Source: Paraburkholderia graminis C4D1M (GTDB lineage: Bacteria; Pseudomonadota; Gammaproteobacteria; Burkholderiales; Burkholderiaceae). Taken from it: 64,000 bases of DNA. The stretch covers positions 1 to 64,000 of the forward strand of contig NZ_ABLD01000001.1 of NCBI RefSeq assembly GCF_000172415.1, read 5' to 3'. Shown here in pieces: positions 1 through 9,038 of this stretch (position 1 is its first letter; each line of letters starts with the position of its first letter). A model generated the notes under the pieces. It did not search any database, was not told where the DNA came from, and saw only the letters and a list, made by a program, of their open reading frames with translations. A program made the translations under genes and the position numbers.

Positions 1-114
1 GTCGACGTGACGATCCCACAGCGACTCATGTTCAACTGCAAACTGCACGGCTCGTTGCAAATCTTCTTGCATTCCAGATTTCCTGCTATTAACGGGTTCA
101 GCGTGATTGGACGA

Positions 115-1407
115 TCAGCGCGCGTTCAGCCGCGCACGCGCCCATATGAGGGTGCCGAGGCTGATGACAGCCGCGAGCATCAGATAAAGACCCGGCGCGA
201 GATTGTTGCCGGTTGCCGCGATCAGCGCCGCCACGGCGAGCGGCGTAAAGCCGCCGAATACGGTGGTGCCGATGTTGTAGCCGAGCGCCATGCCGGTCGT
301 GCGCGTGCGGGTCGGGAACAGCTCCGACATCAGCGCGGGAATCGGCGCGAAGTAGGTGGCCTTGAGCAGCGCGACCCACACGACGGCGGCGAGCAGCGTC
401 ACGAGCGACGGATGCGCGTTCATCAGCATGAAGGCCGGATAGACGGTGACGAGGAACAGCACGCCGGCGCCGAGCATGATGCGCGTGCGGCCCACTTTGT
501 CGGACCAGTGACCGACTATCGGCGTGAGCACCATCATGATGAAGCCGGCCAGCAAGGTCGCGACGAAACCCGCCCACGGCGCGAGGCCCAGTTGACGCGA
601 CGCATACGTCGGCATGTAAAGCAGCATGTAGTTGGCCGTGGTGGTCAGCACGAGCGTGCCGATCGACACGAGCACGCGCGACTTCTGCGTGGCCAGCAGT
701 TCGCGCACGGGCGAGGCGGCTTTTTCAGCGCGCTCGAATTCCGGCGTTTCGTCGATGCGTCGGCGGATATAAAGCCCGACCGGACCGATTAGCATCCCGA
801 ATAAAAACGGAATGCGCCAACCCCAGCCTTCGAGTTGATCCTGTGTCAGCGTACTTGTCAGCACGGCGCCGAACGCGGACGCGAGCAGCGTGCTTGCGCC
901 CTGGCTTGAGAACTGCCAGCTTGCCATGAAGCCTTTGCGCTGAGGCGCATGCTCGATCAGAAACGCCGTCGAACTGCCGAACTCGCCGCCGGCCGAAAAG
1001 CCTTGCAGAAGCCGTGACGCGAAGATGCCAATCGGCGCGAGCACGCCGATCGCCGCATACGGCGGCATCAGCGCGACGAGCCCGGTGCCGAGCGTCATCA
1101 ACGCGATGGAGAGTGTCAGCGATGCCTTGCGGCCCTTGCGGTCGCTGAACGAGCCGAGCACGAGCGCGCCGACAGGCCGCGCCAGATACGACAGCGCGAA
1201 GGTGCCGAGCGTCAGCAGAAGCGACACGGTCTTGTCGTGAGCCGGAAAGAACAGCCGCGATAAAACCGTCGCGAAGTAACCGTACACGACGAGGTCGTAA
1301 AACTCGAGCGCGTTGCCGATGGACGTCGCGAGAATCAGACGCGACAGGTGCGCGTTCGATGCAGGCGCCGCGATCGTGCCGGCTGCGGTGGCGGTATCGG
1401 TGCTCAT
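115..1407 (-). CDS. MFS transporter, metabolite:H+ symporter (MHS) type
   Basis: A 430-residue polytopic inner-membrane protein. The N-terminal stretch SIGNALEFYDLVVYGYFA and the loop GSFSDRKGRKASL (the MFS loop 2-3 signature) are typical of the MHS group, which imports small organic acids or related metabolites with protons. The ATG at 1405-1407 was chosen because it overlaps the stop of the upstream M20 peptidase gene as ATGA; the frame is open further upstream, but that part only shadows the peptidase. Coupling to a peptidase suggests the substrate is the peptide-like or amide compound that the enzyme hydrolyses, or its product. The exact substrate cannot be read from the sequence. Confidence 0.85.
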   Translation of the reverse strand: MSTDTATAAGTIAAPASNAHLSRLILATSIGNALEFYDLVVYGYFATVLSRLFFPAHDKTVSLLLTLGTFALSYLARPVGALVLGSFSDRKGRKASLTLSIALMTLGTGLVALMPPYAAIGVLAPIGIFASRLLQGFSAGGEFGSSTAFLIEHAPQRKGFMASWQFSSQGASTLLASAFGAVLTSTLTQDQLEGWGWRIPFLFGMLIGPVGLYIRRRIDETPEFERAEKAASPVRELLATQKSRVLVSIGTLVLTTTANYMLLYMPTYASRQLGLAPWAGFVATLLAGFIMMVLTPIVGHWSDKVGRTRIMLGAGVLFLVTVYPAFMLMNAHPSLVTLLAAVVWVALLKATYFAPIPALMSELFPTRTRTTGMALGYNIGTTVFGGFTPLAVAALIAATGNNLAPGLYLMLAAVISLGTLIWARARLNAR

Positions 1408-2855
1408 GACGGTTGTCCTTGTGCAACGTTTCGTGGAAGTTGCGATGCACCAGCTTTCGCGCGATGAGGCGCGTCGGCATCCCGCGCGCCGAGGTCCCAG
1501 AAAAGCCCCGCCATGATGCCGAGTCCTTCCCGCACCACCGGACCGAGCAGATGCTCGTCGGGCGCATGTTGCGAGCAGCCCGGATACGAATGCGGAATCC
1601 ACAGCGTGGGCATGCCGAGCACGTCGGCGAACGCGTCGTTGGGCAAGGTGCCGCCGAGATTCGGCAGCAGCACGGGCTCGACGCCGGTCGTTTGCCGCAG
1701 CGAGCGCAACGCCCACTGGACCCACGGATCGAGAGGATCGACGCGCGTTGCGGGCATGCCGCGTTCGACGTCGATATCGACCATGCTGAAGCCGTTCTCG
1801 TCGAGATGCCGCCGCAGGATTTGTTCGAGATTTTCCCAATCGGTGCCGACCACGAAGCGGATCTGCATGTACGCGAACGCGTGCGGCGGAATCGCATTGA
1901 CCGGCTTCTCGGGATTACCCGTACGGAATGCGAGCACCTCGAGATTGTTCCAGCCGAACACGCGCTCAGTCGGCGTGAGGCCAGGCTCGCCGTAGTCGGC
2001 ATCGACTTCCGGCTCGCCTGGATTGCCGCCTACAGCGATGTCGGCGAGCGCCTGGCGAACCGCGTCGGGCACGGGCGGCGGGCGCAAGCCTTCAACGAGG
2101 ATGCGGCCGTTCGCGTCGACCATCGACGCAATCGCGTTCGAGAGCACGACCGCGGGATTGCGCAGCAAGCCGCCCCAGTTGCCCGAATGATGGCCGCCGT
2201 CGCGCAGCTTGACGTCGAGGCGGAAATTCACGAGGCCGCGCGAGCCGAGGAAAATCGTCGGACGTTGTGCGGCGAGGCGAGGGCCGTCCGAGGCGATCAG
2301 CACGTCGGCGGCCAGTTCGTCGCGCAACTGCGCGCAGACCGCGTGCAGGCCCGGCGAACCCACTTCCTCGCCGGTTTCGAACAGCACTTTCAGATTGAAG
2401 CCGAGCTTGCCGCCGCGCGCGCGGAGCACCGCTTGCAGCGCCGCCAGGTTGATGCTGTGCTGGCCCTTGTTGTCAGCGGTGCCGCGGCCGTACCAGCGCT
2501 CGCCCTCGACCGTCACGCGCCACGGTCCCAGGCCCTCGCGCCACTGCGCGTCGTAGCCGCGCACCACGTCGCCGTGGCCGTAGGTCAACACGGTCGGCAA
2601 GCCGTCGCCCTCGTGGCGGTGCCCCACCAGAAACGGCCCGGCGCCCGCAGCGGGATTGTCGACGATGCGGCAGGTGAAGCCCATTTGCGTCAGCGTCGGC
2701 GTGATTTCGTCGCGCAGATAAGCGTGCAGGCGCGCGCCGCTGTCGGCTTCCTGGCTTTCCGTGCGAAGCGCGACGCGGCGCTGCAGGTCGTCGAGAAAAC
2801 GGCCGGAGTCGTACTGATCCGTGGCCTGCTGGATGGCGGTGTCGCGTGTCAACAT
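1404..2855 (-). CDS. M20 family metallopeptidase (dipeptidase/deacylase)
   Basis: A 483-residue zinc hydrolase of the M20 (ArgE/DapE/CPG2) family, probably cytoplasmic since no signal peptide is visible. The expected metal and catalytic positions are present in order: GHGDVV, GTADNKGQ, ETGEEVGSPG, IASDGPR, and a C-terminal HSYPGCSQHAPDEH. The middle part looks like the usual dimerisation lid (GGHHSGNWGG). The start at MLTRDTAIQ is preceded by a GGAGA ribosome site; a slightly longer N-terminus (MRHWRT) is possible but lacks one. It overlaps the downstream transporter gene by four bases and is divergent from a LysR regulator, which suggests a small inducible catabolic unit. The substrate is unknown. 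Confidence 0.85.
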   Translation of the reverse strand: MLTRDTAIQQATDQYDSGRFLDDLQRRVALRTESQEADSGARLHAYLRDEITPTLTQMGFTCRIVDNPAAGAGPFLVGHRHEGDGLPTVLTYGHGDVVRGYDAQWREGLGPWRVTVEGERWYGRGTADNKGQHSINLAALQAVLRARGGKLGFNLKVLFETGEEVGSPGLHAVCAQLRDELAADVLIASDGPRLAAQRPTIFLGSRGLVNFRLDVKLRDGGHHSGNWGGLLRNPAVVLSNAIASMVDANGRILVEGLRPPPVPDAVRQALADIAVGGNPGEPEVDADYGEPGLTPTERVFGWNNLEVLAFRTGNPEKPVNAIPPHAFAYMQIRFVVGTDWENLEQILRRHLDENGFSMVDIDVERGMPATRVDPLDPWVQWALRSLRQTTGVEPVLLPNLGGTLPNDAFADVLGMPTLWIPHSYPGCSQHAPDEHLLGPVVREGLGIMAGLFWDLGARDADAPHRAKAGASQLPRNVAQGQPS

Positions 2856-2930
2856 GGTTCTCCAATGGCGCAATGACGCGCCGCGGCGCTAACGGTTGAT
2901 GAGGCGTTATCTGCAATCCTGGCGTGGACG

Positions 2931-2953
2931 ATATTTGTGGACAATTACAATAT
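2931..2953. promoter_or_regulatory. candidate LysR-type binding site
   Basis: In the gap between the M20 gene and the lysR gene there is an inverted repeat ATATT-N13-AATAT, AT-rich against a GC-rich background. It ends 45 bases before the LysR start. LysR proteins typically bind such interrupted dyads between divergent genes, so it is a candidate autoregulatory and operon-control site. Sequence-based inference only. Confidence 0.35.
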
Positions 2954-2998
2954 TTGGCACCGATCGTTGCCGAAACGGCAAAGGGCAGCTCGACCGAT

Positions 2999-3904
2999 AT
3001 GGACAACACCGCACTGCGTTATTTTCTGGAGGTGGCTCGCAGCGGTTCGCTCAGCCAGGCATCGACGCGGCTGTACGTGGCCGTGTCCGCGCTGAGCAGG
3101 CAGATCGCGAAGCTCGAGGAAGAGGTGGGCGCGGCGCTTTTCGAGCGGCGTCCGCGCGGCATGGTATTGAGCGATGCCGGGCGTTTGCTGGCCGAACACG
3201 CGCAGCGCAGCCTGCTCGACGCCGAACGCGTGACCGAAGAAATTCGCGGGCTGACCAACGGGGGACGCGCGACGATTCGCGTCGCGAGTTCGGAAGGCGT
3301 CGCGCCGCATTTCTTGCCGCAGGTGTTCGCGCGCTTTCTGAAGACGCATCCGGCGACGCATTTCCAGCTCGACGTCGCCGCGCCGTCGGCCGCGACGCAG
3401 CGCGTGCGCGAAGGCACCGCCGACATCGCCGTGTGCTTCAGCATCGCGCCCGAGAAAGACATCAACGTGGTGTACTCGCAGCGCGCGCCGATCTTTGCGC
3501 TTCTGCGGCGCGATCATCCTCTTTGCAAGCAGGACTCCGTGACGCTCGCGGATCTTCTGCAGTGGCCGTTCGCGATCAACAACACGGGCGTGACGATCCG
3601 TCAGCTATTCGACATTGCATGCAGCCTCGAAGGGCTCGTGTTCGATCCCGTGTTCGTGAGCAACTATCACCCGGCGCTGCAAAGCTTCGTGCGCCAAACG
3701 GATGCGGTGACGTTGACCGGACTGCTGACGGTGCGCAGCCGGCTCGCCGCGGACGGCCTCGCCGCGCTGCCGATTCGCAACCCTGCATTGCATCAACGCA
3801 CGCTTCAGATTCAGACGATGGCAGGCCGATCGTTGCCGGTCGCGATGCAGGCGTTTCTTCAATTGCTGACGGGCGCGATTGACGACCCGCAACTGGTCGA
3901 CTGA
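2999..3904 (+). CDS. LysR family transcriptional regulator
   Basis: A 301-residue LysR-type regulator. The N-terminal winged HTH is clear (ALRYFLEVARSGSLSQAS, then SALSRQIAKLEEEVGAALFE), followed by a substrate-binding domain from about residue 90 (RATIRVASSEGVAPHFLP). The start at MDNTALRY matches where LysR proteins normally begin; an upstream in-frame start would add 25 unrelated residues. It is divergent from the M20 peptidase/MHS transporter pair and probably controls it. It is not a CbbR: the Calvin operon is 42 kb away and there is no specific resemblance beyond the family. Confidence 0.85.
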   Translation: MDNTALRYFLEVARSGSLSQASTRLYVAVSALSRQIAKLEEEVGAALFERRPRGMVLSDAGRLLAEHAQRSLLDAERVTEEIRGLTNGGRATIRVASSEGVAPHFLPQVFARFLKTHPATHFQLDVAAPSAATQRVREGTADIAVCFSIAPEKDINVVYSQRAPIFALLRRDHPLCKQDSVTLADLLQWPFAINNTGVTIRQLFDIACSLEGLVFDPVFVSNYHPALQSFVRQTDAVTLTGLLTVRSRLAADGLAALPIRNPALHQRTLQIQTMAGRSLPVAMQAFLQLLTGAIDDPQLVD

Positions 3905-3970
3905 CTTGCGCCGTTCGACGCCTCGTTGAGTTGACGTGACGTTCCTTGGGACACTCAACGCAACACGGCT

Positions 3971-4303
3971 TCACGCGCGGTCGTCACCTGCATGCGCGTG
4001 CTTTATGAGTTGAGCTTCGTCGCAAATCAGCCGCGGATGTCGCGGATCACTAAGGTCCATCTGGTCCCACGCAAGCCGATGGCGGCGCGACTGATTCCTG
4101 CGATGGACCACTTCACGCAGCCACTGCGGCAATAATCCCACCGCGAGACGCTCAAGCAACGCATCGGGGCCGATGTGGAATTCGCTGATGAATAGCGAGT
4201 CTCCGTCGCGTGCGAGATGGATTGCTTCTATGTGTCCGAGTCGCTTGCCATCGCGAGAGCGCACTTCGCGGCCGAGCACAAGTTCGATGTTGAGTTGCGT
4301 CAT
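3971..4303 (-). CDS. PRC-barrel-like domain protein (second of pair)
   Basis: A 110-residue soluble protein. The N-terminal half (ELVLGREVRSRDGKRLGHIEAIHL) has the pattern of a PRC-barrel beta domain, a small fold found in RNA processing, photosynthetic and transporter-associated proteins. The start overlaps the stop of the preceding PRC-barrel gene (ATGA), so the ORF's 42-residue upstream extension is a shadow. Last gene of a three-gene unit with an NRAMP-like transporter. Its likely role is accessory or regulatory to the transporter, but this is inferred only from linkage. Confidence 0.6.
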   Translation of the reverse strand: MTQLNIELVLGREVRSRDGKRLGHIEAIHLARDGDSLFISEFHIGPDALLERLAVGLLPQWLREVVHRRNQSRRHRLAWDQMDLSDPRHPRLICDEAQLIKHAHAGDDRA

Positions 4304-4668
4304 CGCCGAGCCCCCGGAATGCGTCCGACAATATGTTCGCGCAACCAGTTCTGCCGCCTGCCAAGCGGCGTATCGGCCACGTCGGCGTCCACGCCGATAT
4401 CGATCTCGATGCGGCGCACGCGATTCCACGGAATGCGGTACGGCTCGCCGTTCTGTGGGCCGCCGATACGGATCATGAGACGCGTGACCCAGGCCGCGGC
4501 ACGCTTGCCGATGCGTCGCCCTATGGTTATCGGGCCGGTCTCGAGCGCAATCACCTCGGGCGGCCGGCCGTGGCGCAGCTCAACGACGATTCCATCGACG
4601 CGGCCCATCTTCGCGCCGTGCCGATCCACCAGTTGTTTGTCGAGTACATCCCGCACGAGATCCATCAT
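4300..4668 (-). CDS. PRC-barrel-like domain protein (first of pair)
   Basis: A 122-residue soluble protein with a PRC-barrel-like N-terminus (MMDLVRDVLDKQLVDRHGAK, then MGRVDGIVVELRHG). It starts four bases inside the end of the NRAMP-like gene and overlaps the next PRC-barrel gene by four bases at its own end, so all three should be translated together. PRC-barrel domains are known as cytoplasmic appendages of some magnesium transporters, which makes a role in metal sensing or gating plausible. No catalytic motif is visible. Confidence 0.65.
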   Translation of the reverse strand: MMDLVRDVLDKQLVDRHGAKMGRVDGIVVELRHGRPPEVIALETGPITIGRRIGKRAAAWVTRLMIRIGGPQNGEPYRIPWNRVRRIEIDIGVDADVADTPLGRRQNWLREHIVGRIPGARR

Positions 4669-5885
4669 GTGCCTCCGGCTATCTGCAGCGGCAGCGTGAC
4701 GATTGCCAGCACGAAGCTCAGCGCGACGATCGCGGTGACTACCGCATTGGAGAACGCGCCGTTGCGATGACGTCCGACATAACTCTCGTCGTTCATCAGC
4801 ACGAGAAACGGAACGACCGTGAGCGGCAGGCTAAACGCGCTCAGCGCCATCGAGAACACCGTCAGTTTCAGCGGATCGGCGCCCGCGGCAATCGGGATCG
4901 CGCTGATTGCGAGCGCGCAGGTGTACACGAGGCTGAACCCTGGGTCGTCGCGCGGCTTGCGATTTTTGCCCCAGTTCCAGCCGAATCCCTGTGCGACGAA
5001 GTACGCCTGCTCGAGCGCCATTTCCAGCGTCGCGCCGAAGCACGCGAAAGCGAGCGACGCGATGAACAGCACGAAACCCCAGAAGCCGAACACCGCGACG
5101 AGCGTCAGCGGCAACTGCTGATAATCGTCGACGCGCGTGATGCCGTGCGCCGGAAAAACGACGGCGGCCGCAATCAGAACAGCCAGTGAAATCCCGCCGC
5201 CGAAGGCCATGCCCAAACCGGCAATCGCCCGATTCGCGCCGAGATAGCCGCGGTCCCAGTGATCCTCGATAGCGCCTGACGAATAGAACAGGTACAGCGA
5301 AGGCGTGATCGACGCACCGAGAATGCTGACCACCGTGAACCAGTAGTTCGCGGGATCGTGATGCGGCGCGCTGGGCACGAGACCGCGTGCCACCTGATGC
5401 CAGTCGGGCTTGAGCAAGATAGCCGCGGCGACAAAGCTTAATGTGACGAGGCCGAGCAGCGAGGTTCCTTTTTCGATCACACCGAAGGTGCTGCGCCACA
5501 AGACACACCACGCAAGCAATGCAACGGGAAACGCCCACCACGGATGCTTGATGCCGGTCGCCATCTCAAGCGCAACGCTGACGCCTCCTATTTCCGCCGA
5601 CATAACCAGCGCATTGACGAGGACGACCGCGATGAGCGGCAACAGGAAGAACTTCACGCCGAAGCGGTCGCGAATGCCGTCGGCGATCGTATGCCGGCTG
5701 ACCGCGGAGAACCGGCCTGCCATCTCCGTGAGAAAGACGAGGCACACGGTGCCGACGAGGATGGCCCAGCCAGGCTGAAAGCGAAACGCGGCACCGCCTT
5801 GTACGGCTGTCGCCAGCGAGCCCATCTCCAGAAAGCCGCCGACGCCGGTCACGACGCCGAGGCAGATTTCGAGCAGTTTTTTCAT
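4665..5885 (-). CDS. NRAMP-like transporter with atypical metal-site motifs
   Basis: A 406-residue polytopic membrane protein of the NRAMP (SLC11) superfamily. In standard NRAMP proteins TM1 carries DPGN and TM6 carries MPH. Here the corresponding stretches read GGFLEMGSLATAVQGGA and GASITPSLYLFYSSGA, so the usual transition-metal ligands are missing. Relatives of this kind include NRAMP-related magnesium transporters. The start MKKLLEICLG was preferred because it begins at the first membrane segment; an ATG 30 bases upstream is possible. It heads an operon with two PRC-barrel proteins, joined by four-base overlaps. Substrate unknown; manganese or iron import should not be assumed. Confidence 0.75.
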   Translation of the reverse strand: MKKLLEICLGVVTGVGGFLEMGSLATAVQGGAAFRFQPGWAILVGTVCLVFLTEMAGRFSAVSRHTIADGIRDRFGVKFFLLPLIAVVLVNALVMSAEIGGVSVALEMATGIKHPWWAFPVALLAWCVLWRSTFGVIEKGTSLLGLVTLSFVAAAILLKPDWHQVARGLVPSAPHHDPANYWFTVVSILGASITPSLYLFYSSGAIEDHWDRGYLGANRAIAGLGMAFGGGISLAVLIAAAVVFPAHGITRVDDYQQLPLTLVAVFGFWGFVLFIASLAFACFGATLEMALEQAYFVAQGFGWNWGKNRKPRDDPGFSLVYTCALAISAIPIAAGADPLKLTVFSMALSAFSLPLTVVPFLVLMNDESYVGRHRNGAFSNAVVTAIVALSFVLAIVTLPLQIAGGT

Positions 5886-5970
5886 CACCCGGCCCGGCAG
5901 GAACTCAGCCGTCATGCAGCATGATTTGTTCCCGGCGTGATGACTTTACGTAGGCAAAAGCATCGGTCGA

Positions 5971-7404
5971 TCAGTTGTTTGCCGACACTGCCGCGACTGC
6001 GTCATGCACATCCCAGCCGCCGCCAAGCGACCGATACAACGAGACGGCCGAAAGCGCATGCTCGCGTTTCGCCTGGTTCAACGACTCCGCGTCACGCAGA
6101 TACGCCTCCTGCGCGGCGAGCACATCCAGGAAGCTCGACGCGCCGCCCTTATACAGTTCGCTCGATAAACGCAGCGCCTGGTTCGACGCATCCAGCGCAC
6201 CGCCAAGGCGCTGCACCTGCACTGCGCCGTTGACCAGATCGCTGCGGTTGTCCTCGATCTCCTTTAGCGCTTGCAGCATGGTCTGCTGCAACGCGAGCTG
6301 CGATTCGCGCATGCGGCTTTCGCTCGCATCGATATTCGCGGTGATGCGGCCCGCGTTGAAAATCGGACTCGTCGCGTTCAACGCGGCACTGAACAGGTTG
6401 TCGGTGAGCGTCGGCAAGCCGAGATAAGACGAGGCCAGCAGGCCGTCGGCGAGATTGAGGCGGAACTGCGGATAGCGCTGCGCTTTCGACACGCCGACTT
6501 CCGCGGCGCGCTGTTCGACCGTCGCGTAGGCGGTGTGTACGTCCGGCCGCTGCAACAACGCTTCTGATGGCAACGTCTGCGGCGCGCTTTGCGTCGGCAC
6601 CGGAATCTCGCGCGCGCTGGCGAGCACCAGCGTATCGACGCTCTCTGGCGTGCGCCCCGAATACACCGCGATCAAACTCAATTGATGCTGTACCGCCGAT
6701 TGCACGCGCGGAATCTGCGCCCGCAAATCCTCAAGCTGATTCTGCGCGCGCGCCACGTCGAGTTGCGTCGACAGCCCGTAGCGCAGGCGCTGTTGCGTGA
6801 GCTTCAGCGCGCGGGCGCGGATCGTCTCGTTGTCGCTGAGAATCTGCAACTGCGCTTGCGCCCAGCGCAGATCGATATAGGCTGCGGCGGTATTCGCCGC
6901 GAGCGCGAGGCGCACTTCGTTCAATGCCGACTGCCGTCCCGAGACCTGCGCCTGAGCAGCCAGCACCGCGAGACGTTCGCCGCCGAACACGTCGGGCGTC
7001 CAGCTCGCCGTCAAGCCGACGCCGGCCTCGCGCACATAGCCGAGGGGCGGCGGCGTGTTTTGGCGCGAGTTCGACGCGGTGGCGCTCGCGTTGAGTTCAG
7101 GCAGCAGCGCCGCGCGATTCTGCTTCGCCAGGTCTTGCGCCTGCCTGACGCGCTCCACTGCCGCCTGCACATCGAGGTTGCCGGTCAACGCGGATTCGAC
7201 CAGTTGATGCATGACGGGGTCGCCGAATTGGGCCCACCATGCGTTGGCGCTCACGGCGTCTTGCGGCGCATCGACATTCCACGCGGCAGGTGCGACGGTC
7301 TTCACGGTGAGCGGCAAATCCGCATGCTTTTCCGGTTGCACCGCGCACGCCGCGAGCGTCAGCAACGCGGCGCTCGCCAGTACTTTGACAAAGTTCGGTT
7401 TCAT
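5971..7404 (-). CDS. Efflux outer-membrane lipoprotein, NodT/OprM family
   Basis: A 477-residue outer-membrane channel lipoprotein. The signal peptide (MKPNFVKVLASAALLTLAAC) ends in the lipobox LTLAAC with Cys20 as lipidation site. The two repeated OEP domains follow (for example VESALTGNLDVQAAVERVRQ in the first half). An AAGGAA ribosome site precedes this ATG; the upstream in-frame extension is not supported. It is the last gene of the efflux operon after emrA-like and emrB-like genes and would complete a tripartite pump across the envelope. Substrates are unknown, but the neighbouring MarR regulators suggest aromatic or phenolic compounds. Confidence 0.9.
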   Translation of the reverse strand: MKPNFVKVLASAALLTLAACAVQPEKHADLPLTVKTVAPAAWNVDAPQDAVSANAWWAQFGDPVMHQLVESALTGNLDVQAAVERVRQAQDLAKQNRAALLPELNASATASNSRQNTPPPLGYVREAGVGLTASWTPDVFGGERLAVLAAQAQVSGRQSALNEVRLALAANTAAAYIDLRWAQAQLQILSDNETIRARALKLTQQRLRYGLSTQLDVARAQNQLEDLRAQIPRVQSAVQHQLSLIAVYSGRTPESVDTLVLASAREIPVPTQSAPQTLPSEALLQRPDVHTAYATVEQRAAEVGVSKAQRYPQFRLNLADGLLASSYLGLPTLTDNLFSAALNATSPIFNAGRITANIDASESRMRESQLALQQTMLQALKEIEDNRSDLVNGAVQVQRLGGALDASNQALRLSSELYKGGASSFLDVLAAQEAYLRDAESLNQAKREHALSAVSLYRSLGGGWDVHDAVAAVSANN

Positions 7405-7414
7405 GTCGAATTCC

Positions 7415-9031
7415 TTAATGGGCATCGGGCGGCGGCGCTGCATTACCGAACGGCCGCGATAACAGCACGCTCAACAGCCCGACCACGAAACACAGCGACA
7501 ACGCGAAGAACGTGTCGGAGAACGTGAGCACGAGCGCTTCGCGCATCAGCAGCGCGTGCAGTTGCGCGAGTCCGGCGTTGGCCGCGTTCAACGCGTTGCC
7601 GCCGACTGCCGCGAAATGCGCAGTCTGCTGTTGCAACACCGATTGGACGACCGGGCGCCCCGCGTTCAGATGTTCATCGAGCCGCTCGTAGTGCAGGTTC
7701 AGGCGGTCGTTCAGCATCGTGCTGCTCACCGCAATGCCGATCGCGCCGCCGAGGTTGCGCATCAGATTAAAGAGGCCGCTAGCGGAACGAAGCCTCGACA
7801 TCGGCAACGAACCGAGCGCCATCGTCACAATCGGCGGAATACAGAACTGCTGGCCGATGCCGCGTAACGCCTGCGGGATCAGCAACTCACGCCAGCCCCA
7901 TTGACTGGTCAACGGCACATACAGATAGCAGCCGAGGCCGAACAGCACGAGACCGATCACCAGCAGAATCCGCATGTCGACGAAGCGCGCGACGACCGAG
8001 TACACCACCATCGCGGCCAACTGAAAACAGCCGACCGATAGCAAGGCCACGCCGATCTGCAGCGAATCGAAACCACGCACACGCGACAGGAACACGGGCG
8101 TCAGAAACACCGCGCAGAAAATGCCGATGCCGGTAATGAACGACAGCAGACTGCCGATGCCGAAGTTGCGGACGGCCAACGCGCGCAGATCGACGATCGG
8201 CTCTTTGGCGGTGAACGCATGCACGATGAACAGAAAGCCGCAAATCGCCGTGATCCACGTACACGTCACGATCACGTCGTCGCCGAACCAGTTCTTGCGC
8301 GGCCCTTCCTCCAGCACGTATTCGAGGCAAGCCAGAAAGCCTGACATCAAAAGGATGCCGAAGTAATCTCCCTTCTTCAGCAGCGACAGGTCGGCGTTGT
8401 CGAAGTGCACATATTTCGGCACCAGCAGCGCGACGGCGACACCCGGCACCAGGTTCAGATAGAACAGCCAGTGCCACGACCATTGCGACGTAATCCAGCC
8501 GCCGATCACCGGGCCGATGGTCGGCGCGAGCGTGGCGAGCGCGCTGATCGTGGTCGATGCAATCAGCCGTTGCTTGCCGGGAAACAGCACGAACGCGGTA
8601 GTGAACACCGTCGGAATCATCGCGGCGCCGAGCGCGCCTTGCAGGCCGCGAAACAGGATCATCGAGTTGATGTCCCACGCGAGGCCGCACAACATGCTCG
8701 CAATCGTGAAGCCGAGCGCGGAAAACGCGAACACCCAGCGCGTGGAAAACACACGCGTGAGCCAGCCGGACATCGGAATCACCACGATTTCGGCGATCAG
8801 ATACGACGTCTGCACCCACGAGAGTTCGTCCTGACTCGCGGACAAGCCGCCGCCGATGTCCTTCAGCGACGACGCAACGATCTGGATGTCGAGCGTTGCC
8901 ATGAAAAAGCCGACGCACATCAGCGTGAAGGCGAGGACTTTGATTCGCGTCGGCAGCTCGGCGGGATTGGCGGGGGCGGCGGGCGTGGCGGGGGTGGCAG
9001 GGCCGGCGGAGTTGGCGAGAGCTTGCGTCAT
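7415..9031 (-). CDS. emrB: MFS efflux pump, EmrB/QacA (DHA2) family
   Basis: A 538-residue drug:proton antiporter of the 14-segment DHA2 family. Family signatures seen are VGFFMATLDIQIVASSL in the first membrane segment, the loop-like SGWLTRVFSTRWVF, and motif C LATLAPTIGPVIGGWI. The N-terminus has an Ala/Pro-rich low-complexity run (ATPATPAAPANPAEL). The start at MTQALANS lies just past the emrA stop (seven bases between), so the two are coupled. It works with the HlyD-type adaptor upstream and the NodT channel downstream. The symbol is by family; the substrate is not known. Confidence 0.9.
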   Translation of the reverse strand: MTQALANSAGPATPATPAAPANPAELPTRIKVLAFTLMCVGFFMATLDIQIVASSLKDIGGGLSASQDELSWVQTSYLIAEIVVIPMSGWLTRVFSTRWVFAFSALGFTIASMLCGLAWDINSMILFRGLQGALGAAMIPTVFTTAFVLFPGKQRLIASTTISALATLAPTIGPVIGGWITSQWSWHWLFYLNLVPGVAVALLVPKYVHFDNADLSLLKKGDYFGILLMSGFLACLEYVLEEGPRKNWFGDDVIVTCTWITAICGFLFIVHAFTAKEPIVDLRALAVRNFGIGSLLSFITGIGIFCAVFLTPVFLSRVRGFDSLQIGVALLSVGCFQLAAMVVYSVVARFVDMRILLVIGLVLFGLGCYLYVPLTSQWGWRELLIPQALRGIGQQFCIPPIVTMALGSLPMSRLRSASGLFNLMRNLGGAIGIAVSSTMLNDRLNLHYERLDEHLNAGRPVVQSVLQQQTAHFAAVGGNALNAANAGLAQLHALLMREALVLTFSDTFFALSLCFVVGLLSVLLSRPFGNAAPPPDAH

Positions 9032-9038
9032 GATGGGC

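Noticed and set aside
1413..2876. Long open frame (487 codons) on the plus strand antisense to the M20 peptidase
   Set aside because: Arg/Ala/His-rich translation without domains, no ribosome site; a typical shadow of a high-GC gene, while the minus strand has full M20 motifs.
2999..3904. LysR gene considered as cbbR
   Set aside because: It is 42 kb from cbbL, divergent from a peptidase/transporter unit, and has no feature pointing to CbbR beyond the general family.
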